From Salegentibacter agarivorans (GTDB lineage: Bacteria; Bacteroidota; Bacteroidia; Flavobacteriales; Flavobacteriaceae): DNA of 64,000 nucleotides. The notes beneath the pieces were generated by a model. That model had not been told where the DNA came from and did no database searches. It was given only the letters and a program-made list of their open reading frames with translations. How positions within the stretch are numbered: position 1 is the stretch's first letter; each line of letters starts with the position of its first letter. A program made the position numbers and the translations under genes. The DNA is taken from the NCBI RefSeq assembly GCF_900113135.1, contig NZ_FOOH01000010.1:62001-126000 (forward strand), read 5' to 3'. Below, in pieces: positions 44,137 through 52,589 of the stretch.

Positions 44137-45483
44137 ATGGAGAATAATAGACGTTCTTTTATAAAAAAACTGGGGGTAGCAGGAGCCACTGCGGCCATTA
44201 TCCCTTCAGTTTTTGCCTCAGAAGGAAAACCCTTAAATTTTCTTAATAGAATCGAAACTAAAAGAAACACCAAGCCAATAGCTATAGCGTTAATTGGAGC
44301 TGGAGGGATGGGGGTTGCAGATACCAATACCGCTCTAAAGCATGACAATATTAATTTACTTGCCGTTTGTGATTTATATGAGGGTAGATTGGAAGAATCC
44401 AAAGAACGATGGGGTAGTGACCTGTTCCTTACCAAAAAGTACGAAGATATCCTTAGGCGTGACGATATTGATGCGGTGATAATTGGTACGCCAGATCATT
44501 GGCATAAAAAAATCAGTATTGATGCTTTAAAGGCAGGTAAACATGTGTACTGTGAAAAACCGTTGGTCCATTCTATAGAGGAGGGGCATGAGGTAATTAA
44601 AGCGTGGGAAAAATCGGGAAGAATTTTTATGGTTGGGAGCCAGGGTCTTTCTTCTCTTGGTAATGAAAAAGCCAAGCAATTACTGGAAGCAGGTGCAATT
44701 GGAGAAATTAATTATGCGGAAGGATTTTGGGCCAGAAACTCTCCTTTAGGGGCGTGGCAATATCCTATTCCTAATGATGCCTCCCAGGAAACAGTAGATT
44801 GGAAGAAATTTATTGAGCCTACTACCAAAAGACCATTTGATGAAGATCGTTTTTTTAGATGGAGAAACTATACCGATTATGGTACCGGGATGTCCGGTGA
44901 TTTATTCGTACATCTTTTTTCAAGCCTTCATTTTATAACGGGTTCTTATGGCCCAAACAAAGTAGCAGCTACGGGTGGATTAAGATATTGGAAGGACGGC
45001 AGAGAAGTTCCGGATGTATTAATGGGAATGTTTGATTATCCAGATACCGATAACCACCCGGCATTCAATCTTTCTTTACGCTGTAATTTCGTAGATGGCA
45101 CCAGTGGAAGTACTTATTTAAAAATTGTGGGTAGTAAAGGATCCATGGATGTTACCTGGGACGATGTTATGCTTAAACAAAACACGGCTTCGAATGATAA
45201 TGATCCATTTACGGCAGAGAAGGCATCTGAAGAAAGTATGACCCGTAGCTATCGAAAAAAGATCTTACCCCCTTCCAATACCTTTTACGAAGCTGAACGC
45301 GGTTATAAGGGCGCTCATTACGATCACTTCGCTAATTTTTTCCATGCTATTAGAACAGGCGGAACCGTAGTAGAAGATCCTGTATTCGGATTTAGAGCTG
45401 CTGCACCTGCATTGTTATGCAATGACAGTTATCGACAAAATAAATTTATTCAGTGGGATCCAGAACAAATGAAAATAGTATAA
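44137..45483 (+). CDS. Tat-exported Gfo/Idh/MocA-family oxidoreductase
   Basis: 448 residues. The N-terminus NRRSFIKKLGVAGATAA is a twin-arginine signal, so the folded, cofactor-bound enzyme is sent to the periplasm. The Rossmann fold is IAIALIGAGGMGVADTN, then VIIGTPDHWHKKISIDAL and GKHVYCEKPLVHS with the catalytic-site EKP motif. Family members oxidize a ring hydroxyl of sugars or inositols with NAD(P). Followed 18 bases later by a DUF1080 gene. Oxidoreductases of this family and DUF1080 enzymes work together in the known 3-keto-glycoside route. That makes it likely to generate a 3-keto sugar in the envelope. Confidence 0.9.
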   Translation: MENNRRSFIKKLGVAGATAAIIPSVFASEGKPLNFLNRIETKRNTKPIAIALIGAGGMGVADTNTALKHDNINLLAVCDLYEGRLEESKERWGSDLFLTKKYEDILRRDDIDAVIIGTPDHWHKKISIDALKAGKHVYCEKPLVHSIEEGHEVIKAWEKSGRIFMVGSQGLSSLGNEKAKQLLEAGAIGEINYAEGFWARNSPLGAWQYPIPNDASQETVDWKKFIEPTTKRPFDEDRFFRWRNYTDYGTGMSGDLFVHLFSSLHFITGSYGPNKVAATGGLRYWKDGREVPDVLMGMFDYPDTDNHPAFNLSLRCNFVDGTSGSTYLKIVGSKGSMDVTWDDVMLKQNTASNDNDPFTAEKASEESMTRSYRKKILPPSNTFYEAERGYKGAHYDHFANFFHAIRTGGTVVEDPVFGFRAAAPALLCNDSYRQNKFIQWDPEQMKIV

Positions 45484-45500
45484 CCTTTTAAAATATAAAA

Positions 45501-46262
45501 ATGAAAAAAATAATACTAAGCATATTTACTCTTGCGTGCCTGGTGGCTTGTAAAAATGAAGGTAAAGATTCAGATAAAACAGAAATAAAAGAAAAGGATA
45601 ATGTAGAAACTATAGCGGCCAATGAAAGAGATGAGCAGTGGCAATATCTTTTTGATGGGGAAAATGCTGAAGGCTGGCGGGGGTTTAATGAGAAAAATGC
45701 AGATGGTCTTCCAGAGGGTTGGGTCGTAGAAAATGGAACTTTAAAATCCCTGGGAAAAGGTGGTGATATAGGTGGTGATATCGTGTACGGAGAAGAGAAG
45801 TTTGAAAACTTTGAACTGTATTTGGAATGGAAGATATCGCAGGAAGGTAATAGTGGGGTGTTTTATCACGTAGTTGAAGACGAAGCCTATGACTCCCCGT
45901 ATTATGCAGCTCCCGAATATCAGATTATTGATCAGAAAGGTTTTCCTCAGGAATTAAAACCCTGGCAATCTATTGGGGCAGATTATGGGATGTATGACCC
46001 TGAGTATGATGAAGATAATCTTAAAGAAGTGGGAGAATGGAATACCACAAGAATTAGGTTTACTCAGGATAAAGTTACTTACTGGCTAAACGGTCAAAAG
46101 ACGGTGGAATTTGAGCCTTGGTCAGAAGAATGGGAACAAAGAAAAAAAGAAGGGAAATGGAAAGATTTTCCTGATTACGGTACGGCAAAATCCGGTCTAA
46201 TTGGCTTACAGGATCACGGCAGCTATACCTGGTTCAGGAATATAAAAATTAAAAAGCTTTAG
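45501..46262 (+). CDS. DUF1080 (3-keto-disaccharide hydrolase) lipoprotein
   Basis: 253 residues. The lipobox LACLVAC at the end of the signal peptide makes it an envelope lipoprotein. The DUF1080 jelly-roll includes WQYLFDGENAEGWRGF, ENFELYLEWKISQEGNSGVFY, APEYQIIDQKG, WNTTRIRF and GLIGLQDHGSYTWFRNIKI, which spans the domain from end to end. Members of this family cleave 3-keto-glycosides, working after an oxidoreductase like the one just upstream. It is part of a likely operon with the Gfo/Idh gene. A hairpin lies before the second susC gene. Confidence 0.9.
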   Translation: MKKIILSIFTLACLVACKNEGKDSDKTEIKEKDNVETIAANERDEQWQYLFDGENAEGWRGFNEKNADGLPEGWVVENGTLKSLGKGGDIGGDIVYGEEKFENFELYLEWKISQEGNSGVFYHVVEDEAYDSPYYAAPEYQIIDQKGFPQELKPWQSIGADYGMYDPEYDEDNLKEVGEWNTTRIRFTQDKVTYWLNGQKTVEFEPWSEEWEQRKKEGKWKDFPDYGTAKSGLIGLQDHGSYTWFRNIKIKKL

Positions 46263-46295
46263 AATGTATAGTAGTTCTCTATCAGCGGACAGAAA

Positions 46296-46320
46296 ATTTT
46301 TCATTTTCAAATGAAAAAAT
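46296..46320. terminator. AT-rich hairpin between the DUF1080 gene and susC-2
   Basis: ATTTTTCATTT and AAATGAAAAAAT flank TC. It could be a weak terminator or attenuator. The rest of the 272-base spacer to susC-2 holds no gene. Confidence 0.4.
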
Positions 46321-46534
46321 AAAACAGGTTAACGGAAAAGTTGCGCTTAAGATTCACGAGGGGTAAAGGCCCTGGGGTGAAATATTAACCTAAGACATCT
46401 TTAGTTAACTGATTTGAAATGATTTTTTCATAATTATTTAAAATCAACTTTTTAGGATGAGATTCAATTAAGCCGACATTTGAAGCCTTCTAAAAATTAA
46501 CCAATATGAATAACTAAAAACTAAAAATTAAATT

Positions 46535-49500
46535 ATGACGAAAAACATTAAAAAGGTACTTATAGTACTTTGTACCCTTTTCAGCTGGGTGGGCTTTGCT
46601 CAGGAGAGAGAAGTATCCGGAAGGGTATTAGATGACGAGGGATTACCTATTCCAGGGGTAACCGTTGCAGAAGATGGTACTTCTAATGGTACCGTTACCG
46701 ACATGGAAGGTGAGTTTGAATTTAGTGTTACAGATGATGAAAATACTACTTTGATTTTCTCCTTTTTGGGTTTTCAAACTCAGGAGATTATGCTAAATGG
46801 GCAAACTGAATTTGAAATAGTTTTAGAAGAGAGTTCTGAAGGTCTAAACGAAGTAGTAGTAGTAGGATACGGTACACAAAAGAAGGCTAATTTAACCGGA
46901 GCGGTAAGTCAGGTCGATTCAGAAACTCTGGAAGATCGCCCTATTACTAATGTGAGTTCTGGTCTTCAGGGCTCAATGGCAGGAGTTACTGTTACAGGAG
47001 CTTCCGGAGCTCCTGGTAATAATTCCGGCGATATCAGGATTCGTGGAATTGGAACCTGGGGTAATGCTTCTCCCTTAATAGTTATAGACGGGGTGCCGGG
47101 TGGAAATTTAGATATATTAAACCCAAGTGATATAGAAAGTATATCTGTATTAAAAGATGCCGCTTCTTCCTCTATTTATGGTGTAAGGGGTGCGAACGGA
47201 GTTATTGTTGTGACTACAAAATCTGGTAAAGGGGGAGAACCTACCCTTTCCTATAATACCTATTACGGTATGCAGCGTCCCACAGCTATTCCCGAAAAAC
47301 TTGGTTCTCCCGAATATATGGAGTTGTTAAATGAGTCACAAATCAATGTGGGTAGAAACCCTACTTATTCTGAAGAAGAGATTCAAATCGCTCGAGATGG
47401 TTCAGATCCCAATTATTACGCGAATACTAACTGGGTAAATGAAGTGTACAAAGACTATGCTCCGCAAGAAAGTCATAATCTGAGTGTAAATGGAGGGGAA
47501 GAAAATCTTAATTACTATCTCTCTTATGGGTTACTTAAAGAAGGTGGTTTAGTAGTAGGTGATAAGTTTGAAGCCAAACGACACAATATTAGAGCTAAGG
47601 TAAGTACTACTTTATTAGATAGGATTGAATTAAATACCAACCTCGGGTATATTGACAGAAATTATATCGGATCTTCTCAGGGATTCGCCCCACTTTACCA
47701 GGCTCTTACTGTCAGACCATTGGTTCCTGTTAGAAATACAAATGGAGGTTGGGGATATATAGGAGGTTCAAGTAATCCTGTAGCTACGGCGTATGAAGCG
47801 GGAACTAATGATTTTACTTCTGAGGAATTCACAGCCAATGTTGACGCAGCAATAAGAATTTTCGATGGATTTAAAATTCGCGGAAGGTATGGTTTGGTGA
47901 AATACAACTCAAGAAGAAATGTATTTGATAGAACTGTAAATTATTATGATGCCGATACTGGTAATCTAGTTTGGCAGATTAATAACCCGAGTCAGATTAC
48001 AACAAGTAGTTATAAAGGTACCTACCAGACCTTTGTTGGTACGGCCGAATTTGATAGAACCTTTGCTGAAGATCATAGTGTTCAGGCCCTATTAGGGGTT
48101 TCCCAGGAGGAAACCATAAACGATGATTTATCGGCATCAAGAACTGATGTAGCGTCTACTTCTGTGGGCCATATTAATCTAGGAACCGATAATCAAAGAA
48201 ATAGTGGGGGTAATGCACAAAATGCCTTACAATCTGTATTTGGAAGATTAAATTATGCATTTAAAGACAAGTATTTAGCCGAAGCAAATTTTAGATATGA
48301 TGGGTCTTCTCGTTTTGCTAAAGATGTTCGTTGGAATTTGTTCTCTTCCGCCTCTTTAGGTTGGGTTTTTACTGAAGAAGAATTTTTAGAAAATGATATC
48401 TTGGATTTTGGGAAAATTCGTGCTTCTTACGGAACCCAGGGAAATGACAGGATTGCCGACTGGGCATTTATGGATGTTCTTGGACCGGTAAGTACAATGC
48501 CAATAGGAAATGCTGTAACCATTGGTTATAGACAAACGGCTGTTGGGAATGAACTCTTAACCTGGGAATCTGCTGAAAAATTAAATGTTGGTTTAGATCT
48601 TAGCTTTTTAGATAATCGATTAAACATCACGGCAGATTATTTTGAGAATAATACCAACAATATTTTATTGAGATTACCTATTCCAGACGTTTTTGGAGGT
48701 CCTGCTTACCCATATCAAAATGCCGGTTCTGTAGAAAATACAGGTTGGGAACTGGAACTGGGATGGAGAGATCAAATAAAAGAATTTAATTATGATTTGA
48801 ATTTCAACATCTCCGATGTTCGTAACGAGGTTACTGATCTTGGAGGGACTGAACCTACAATTGGAGACCGAATTCGAAGGGTAGGGGATCCACTAGATGC
48901 ATTTTATGGTTTAGTAGCCGATAGGATAGCACAAGAATCTGATTTCACTTATGATGCAGGTTCGGATACTTATATTCCAAACTTCCCTTATATCCAGGGG
49001 GACCCGGTACAGCCCGGAGATTTAATTTATAAAGATTTAAATGGAGATGGAGAAGTAGACTTGGTTAATGATAGGAAAGTTATTGGAAGTCATATTCCAA
49101 GATATACCTATGGTTTCCGTGGAGATTTTGACTACAAAAATTTTGATCTAAGTGTATTTATTCAAGGTGTAGGAAAAGTGAACGGGTTACTGACGGGAAC
49201 GGCGCGTCATGCGTTAATTTCTGAAAGTGCTATTCCACAAGCTGTTCATTTGGATAGATGGACGCCTGAAAACACAAATGCCTCCTATCCCCGATTGACC
49301 TATCAACAATCTTATAATCAAAGATTATCTACTTATTGGTTAGAAGACGCGTCTTATATAAGATTGAAAAATGTTCAGGTTGGATATACACTACCGGAGA
49401 ATTTTACAAGCAGATTTAGAGTAGATCGTTTAAGAGCGTATGTGTCGGGCGAAAATTTACTGACGTTTACTGATTATTTTGACGGTTACGATCCTGAATC

Positions 49501-49573
49501 TCCCGTAAGTAGTGGAAGTTTTTATCCACAGATAAGGACATTTACTATCGGTCTAAACATTAACTTAAAGTAA
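46535..49573 (+). CDS. SusC/RagA-type TonB-dependent outer-membrane transporter 2
   Basis: 1012 residues. The signal peptide is KKVLIVLCTLFSWVGFAQ. The carboxypeptidase-like N-terminal domain (PIPGVTVAEDGTSNGTVTD) is followed by the junction GLNEVVVVGYGTQ. The plug is SPLIVIDGVPGGNLDILNP and SIYGVRGANGVIVVTTKSG, and the barrel ends in GLNINLK. It is only distantly similar to the first SusC in the barrel and so probably takes a different ligand. The susD partner lies 6 bases downstream. Together with the upstream Gfo/Idh and DUF1080 genes and the downstream EEP gene, it forms the second uptake unit of the island. Confidence 0.95.
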   Translation: MTKNIKKVLIVLCTLFSWVGFAQEREVSGRVLDDEGLPIPGVTVAEDGTSNGTVTDMEGEFEFSVTDDENTTLIFSFLGFQTQEIMLNGQTEFEIVLEESSEGLNEVVVVGYGTQKKANLTGAVSQVDSETLEDRPITNVSSGLQGSMAGVTVTGASGAPGNNSGDIRIRGIGTWGNASPLIVIDGVPGGNLDILNPSDIESISVLKDAASSSIYGVRGANGVIVVTTKSGKGGEPTLSYNTYYGMQRPTAIPEKLGSPEYMELLNESQINVGRNPTYSEEEIQIARDGSDPNYYANTNWVNEVYKDYAPQESHNLSVNGGEENLNYYLSYGLLKEGGLVVGDKFEAKRHNIRAKVSTTLLDRIELNTNLGYIDRNYIGSSQGFAPLYQALTVRPLVPVRNTNGGWGYIGGSSNPVATAYEAGTNDFTSEEFTANVDAAIRIFDGFKIRGRYGLVKYNSRRNVFDRTVNYYDADTGNLVWQINNPSQITTSSYKGTYQTFVGTAEFDRTFAEDHSVQALLGVSQEETINDDLSASRTDVASTSVGHINLGTDNQRNSGGNAQNALQSVFGRLNYAFKDKYLAEANFRYDGSSRFAKDVRWNLFSSASLGWVFTEEEFLENDILDFGKIRASYGTQGNDRIADWAFMDVLGPVSTMPIGNAVTIGYRQTAVGNELLTWESAEKLNVGLDLSFLDNRLNITADYFENNTNNILLRLPIPDVFGGPAYPYQNAGSVENTGWELELGWRDQIKEFNYDLNFNISDVRNEVTDLGGTEPTIGDRIRRVGDPLDAFYGLVADRIAQESDFTYDAGSDTYIPNFPYIQGDPVQPGDLIYKDLNGDGEVDLVNDRKVIGSHIPRYTYGFRGDFDYKNFDLSVFIQGVGKVNGLLTGTARHALISESAIPQAVHLDRWTPENTNASYPRLTYQQSYNQRLSTYWLEDASYIRLKNVQVGYTLPENFTSRFRVDRLRAYVSGENLLTFTDYFDGYDPESPVSSGSFYPQIRTFTIGLNINLK

Positions 49574-49579
49574 AAAAAG

Positions 49580-51229
49580 ATGAAGAAAATAGTTGTATTT
49601 AGTGTGATACTGAGCATGTTTTGCTTAGTAGGGTGTGAAAAAGATTTTCTGGATCGAGCACCAAATGATGAACTAACTGATGAAACCTTTTGGGAGAACG
49701 AAGAACACCTTAGGTTGGCTGCGAATGCATTATATGCCAATGTGAAAGCTAAGAATACTGTTGACCAGGAAAATATGGGGGACAATACCTTGTGGCCTTC
49801 CACAACCCAGTATCAACGTATAGGAAGTGGAAATTACAATTCAGATTTAAATACCCTGAATACAGAATGGACCACACAATATCGCGGGATTCGCCAGGCT
49901 AATTCCTTTTTGGCTAACTATCAAAAAGCAGAAGTTGATGATCCTTTGGTTGCTGAGAGATATGCTGCCGAAGTACGGGTGATAAGAGCATTAATGTACC
50001 TTTATATAACAGAGTTCTGGGGCGATATGCCTTTAGTAACAGAGCCACTTAATATTGATGAGCTTATGATACCTCGAGATCCTAAAGAGGAAGTAGTGGA
50101 TTTTGTACTCAATGATTTAGAAGATGCTGCTCAGTACCTACCTGAAGAGATACCTTCAGGAGAAAATCTGGGTAGAATGAATAAAGGTGCAGCCCTTGCA
50201 TTAAAAGCCAGGATGGCATTGTATAATGAAAGATACGATGTTGCTGAAGATGCTGCTAAAAGAGTAATGGATATGGGGGTTTATGAATTGTATTCTACCG
50301 GAAATCCAGAAAGTGATTACTATGATTTATTTACTTATGAAGGAAAACTTGCCAATGGTAATAACAAAGAAACTATTATTGCCAGGCTATCTTTAGAGGA
50401 TGAAGCTATGCATAATCTTAGCCGGGAAATACACGTTCCCGATCAGGTTATTCGATGGAACCCAACCAAATCCTTGGTAGATTCTTATTTAATGGCTGAT
50501 GGATTACCAATTGATAAGTCGCCTTTATATAGTGTTGAAACTTATGAAGACGTTTTTGAAAATAGAGATCCAAGAATGACACAAACTATTTTAGAACCAG
50601 GTTCTGAATGGGGTGGTCGTTATGATGGCCGGGAAAATAATGAAAATCCAGAAATTTTTGAAGTCCCGAAATTTCAATCTGATGGACGTGGTGCTGTAAC
50701 CCTGACCGGGTATTATTTTACGAAATATGCAGAACCTTCTGCAGTACCAACTTATAATCGTGATTTTAATGATATTCATTTACTGCGTTATGCGGAGGTT
50801 TTATTAACGTATGCTGAAGCCAGATTTGAACAGGGAGTTTTATCTCAGGAAGACCTGGATATATCCATCAACCTATTAAGAGAAAGAGTAGCAATGCAAC
50901 CTATGGTTTTGGCTGATTTGGAATCTAATGGATTAGATCTAAGAGAGGAAATCAGAAGGGAAAGAAGAGTTGAATTAGCACTGGAAGGTCAGCGATACTT
51001 TGATATTAAACGCTGGAAACAGGGAGAATTATTAGCATCGGACGTCAAAGGAACCAATGTGAAGTGGTTACCAAATCCTGCAATGGCTGATAATTTAAGG
51101 ACAGATGAGAATGGATTTATTATTGCGTTAACTGACAGGGTTTTTGACCCTGAAAGACACTATCTCTGGCCAGTACCCCTTCCTCAATTAGAAAGAAACC
51201 CCGATTTAGTACAAAATCCAGGATGGTAA
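49580..51229 (+). CDS. SusD/RagB-type surface lipoprotein 2
   Basis: 549 residues. The lipobox is FCLVGC. Standard SusD blocks are present: FLDRAPNDELTDETFW, ALMYLYITEFWGDMPLV, ALALKARMALYNERY, LLRYAEVLLTYAEARFEQG, EIRRERRVELALEGQRYFDIKRW, and a C-terminus ending LVQNPGW as in SusD-1. The TPR-like helices form the scaffold, and the loops that bind the ligand cannot be assigned. It is the partner of the transporter 6 bases upstream. Its stop lies within a few bases of the next gene, so the EEP lipoprotein is translated from the same message. Confidence 0.95.
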   Translation: MKKIVVFSVILSMFCLVGCEKDFLDRAPNDELTDETFWENEEHLRLAANALYANVKAKNTVDQENMGDNTLWPSTTQYQRIGSGNYNSDLNTLNTEWTTQYRGIRQANSFLANYQKAEVDDPLVAERYAAEVRVIRALMYLYITEFWGDMPLVTEPLNIDELMIPRDPKEEVVDFVLNDLEDAAQYLPEEIPSGENLGRMNKGAALALKARMALYNERYDVAEDAAKRVMDMGVYELYSTGNPESDYYDLFTYEGKLANGNNKETIIARLSLEDEAMHNLSREIHVPDQVIRWNPTKSLVDSYLMADGLPIDKSPLYSVETYEDVFENRDPRMTQTILEPGSEWGGRYDGRENNENPEIFEVPKFQSDGRGAVTLTGYYFTKYAEPSAVPTYNRDFNDIHLLRYAEVLLTYAEARFEQGVLSQEDLDISINLLRERVAMQPMVLADLESNGLDLREEIRRERRVELALEGQRYFDIKRWKQGELLASDVKGTNVKWLPNPAMADNLRTDENGFIIALTDRVFDPERHYLWPVPLPQLERNPDLVQNPGW

Positions 51230-51240
51230 ATCTTATTCAA

Positions 51241-52089
51241 ATGATCGGAATCAAATACCTAATAGGAGCCGTTTTAATGGCGGCTTCTTTTATCTCGTGT
51301 GAGGAAAGTGGTAATAAAACTGCCACGGCTAACGAAAATGAAGCGGAAAATGAAGTGGTGGTAGAGCGCACGCTAAGAGTAATGTCTTATAATATTCATC
51401 ACGCTAACCCTCCCTCTATAGAAGATAAGATTGATATAGAAGCTATCGTTAAGGTAATTAAAGCAGAAAATCCTGATTTAGTTGCTCTCCAGGAAGTAGA
51501 TTTTAATACTGAAAGGTCGGGAGAGGGGAACCAGGCAGAATTGATTGCTGAAGCCCTGGATATGGAATATTATTTTGCCAAAGCTATTGATTATGATAAT
51601 GGTGAATATGGGAATGCAATTTTATCAAAATTCCCAATAAAGAATAGCGAAATTTTAGCTCTTCCTAGCCACCCGGAAGACAATACTGAAAATAGAGTGG
51701 TAGCTTTAGGCTTAATTGAAATTAATGCAAATCAGAATATTTTGTTCGGGAGTACCCACTTAGATTATAAAACGGATTCAAAGAGCAGAATATTACAGGT
51801 GAAGAAGTTAATTGAGATGGCAAGCGAATGGAACGAGCCTTTAATATTGGGAGGAGACTTTAACGATGGTCCGAACTCAGAAACCATCCAGTTGTTAGAT
51901 TCTGAACTCAAAAGGACCTGCAAAACCTGTCCACCGACTATTCCGGTGGAGAACCCTAAACGAGCAATTGATTTTATTTACTATAAACATCCTCAAGCTA
52001 AATTTCAAGTAAAATCTCATAAAGTAATGCCAGAAGAATACGCTTCAGACCATAGACCGGTTTTTGCGGAAATTGATATTGTTAAGTAG
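51241..52089 (+). CDS. endonuclease/exonuclease/phosphatase (EEP) family lipoprotein
   Basis: 282 residues from ATG 51,241; the alternative ATG at 51,223 overlaps susD-2. The signal peptide ends at the lipobox ASFISC. The EEP fold is marked by VMSYNIHH, ALQEVD (metal-binding Glu), GNAILSKFPI, STHLDY, GGDFNDGPNS and SDHRPV (catalytic Asp-His). Secreted members of the superfamily hydrolyse phosphodiesters or phosphomonoesters such as sphingomyelin or inositol phosphates. Nuclease activity is less likely for a lipoprotein in a SusCD operon. Its position as the last gene of the operon suggests that it removes a phosphate-linked group from the imported ligand. Confidence 0.88.
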   Translation: MIGIKYLIGAVLMAASFISCEESGNKTATANENEAENEVVVERTLRVMSYNIHHANPPSIEDKIDIEAIVKVIKAENPDLVALQEVDFNTERSGEGNQAELIAEALDMEYYFAKAIDYDNGEYGNAILSKFPIKNSEILALPSHPEDNTENRVVALGLIEINANQNILFGSTHLDYKTDSKSRILQVKKLIEMASEWNEPLILGGDFNDGPNSETIQLLDSELKRTCKTCPPTIPVENPKRAIDFIYYKHPQAKFQVKSHKVMPEEYASDHRPVFAEIDIVK

Positions 52090-52122
52090 ATTTTTTTATC
52101 CATTAAGTGTGTTAGTTAGTGG

Positions 52123-52158
52123 GAAGACCGTCTTCGATCATCGGGGGCGGTTTTCTTT
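52123..52158 (+). terminator. probable terminator ending the susC-2 operon
   Basis: GACCG...CGGTT with inner weak pairing, followed by a TTTTCTTTT tract, 34 bases after the EEP stop. Confidence 0.5.
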
Positions 52159-52322
52159 TGAAAATTTTTGATTAAGTCCAATCATATTCTCTCAGAAACT
52201 GTTCGCAAGGAATGTTTGGAAGTTATTATTATCCATACTATGGTTATTATCTTTATTTATGTATTTAAAACTATAAACTAAGGGTCCCTCTTAAAAATTG
52301 AGAAGTAAGGCTCTTCATAATT
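52159..52322. other. right-end non-coding segment of the island
   Basis: No gene seen. AT-rich spacer between the last cargo operon and the right-end repeat. Confidence 0.4.
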
Positions 52323-52363
52323 ACAAAATGTTAAACTTTGTTAAAGGTGCCGAATTCGGTGAG
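52323..52363 (+). repeat. 41-bp imperfect direct repeat, right copy, with putative arm site
   Basis: Matches 22,700-22,740 at 34 of 41 positions. Its end, GGTGCCGAATTCGGTG (52,346-52,361), also matches the left-end motif at 12,853 with one change. It contains the palindrome CCGAATTCGG. It lies 52 bases before attR. Confidence 0.6.
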
Positions 52364-52414
52364 TCCTAAAATAGGCGCTTTCGAAAGCCTTGTAAAATAA
52401 GGGTGTTTGGAAAT

Positions 52415-52437
52415 AGTTCGAGTCTCGTCCAGACCGC
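52415..52437 (+). repeat. attR: 23-bp copy of the tRNA-Asp 3' end
   Basis: Identical to 12,728-12,750. No acceptor 5' half, D-arm or anticodon arm precedes it, so it is a fragment and not a second tRNA. Confidence 0.85.
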
Positions 52438-52456
52438 ATTCCGAAGCATCGGAAGC

Positions 52457-52485
52457 AAAAGCCTTTCAGAAATGAGAGGCTTTTT
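52457..52485 (+). terminator. original terminator of tRNA-Asp, now beyond attR
   Basis: AAAAGCCT pairs with AGGCTTTT, followed by T. It lies 20 bases after the tRNA fragment, as expected of the pre-integration chromosome. Confidence 0.65.
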
Positions 52486-52589
52486 GTGTGGAGTAAATTC
52501 TTGGATTGCTATAATTCCTATGCTGACTAATAATTATATCTGAAACCTTTTTTATTTTAACCGGTCTCGTATGTTGGAAAAGGATTATC

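Larger units (their letters stand above)
12728..52437. mobile_element. genomic island integrated in tRNA-Asp (~39.7 kb)
   Basis: Bounded by the intact tRNA-Asp on the left and a 23-bp copy of its 3' end on the right, with a tyrosine-recombinase gene starting ~240 bp inside the left end. Putative recombinase arm motifs (ggtgcYgaattcggtg) lie just inside both ends. Cargo: VIT transporter, metal efflux operon, a broken mobilization gene, and a large glycerol-phosphate/polysaccharide-type utilization locus. The integrase has an in-frame stop and no conjugation genes were seen, so the island now looks immobile on its own. Confidence 0.8.

Noticed and set aside
52415-52437. A second tRNA gene at the right end of the island
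   Set aside because: Only the T-arm and acceptor 3' strand are present; no anticodon or D-arm precedes them.
12728-52437. Integrative conjugative element or prophage
   Set aside because: No tra/conjugation, relaxase, capsid, tail or lysis genes are seen; it is better described as a genomic island with a broken mobilization gene.
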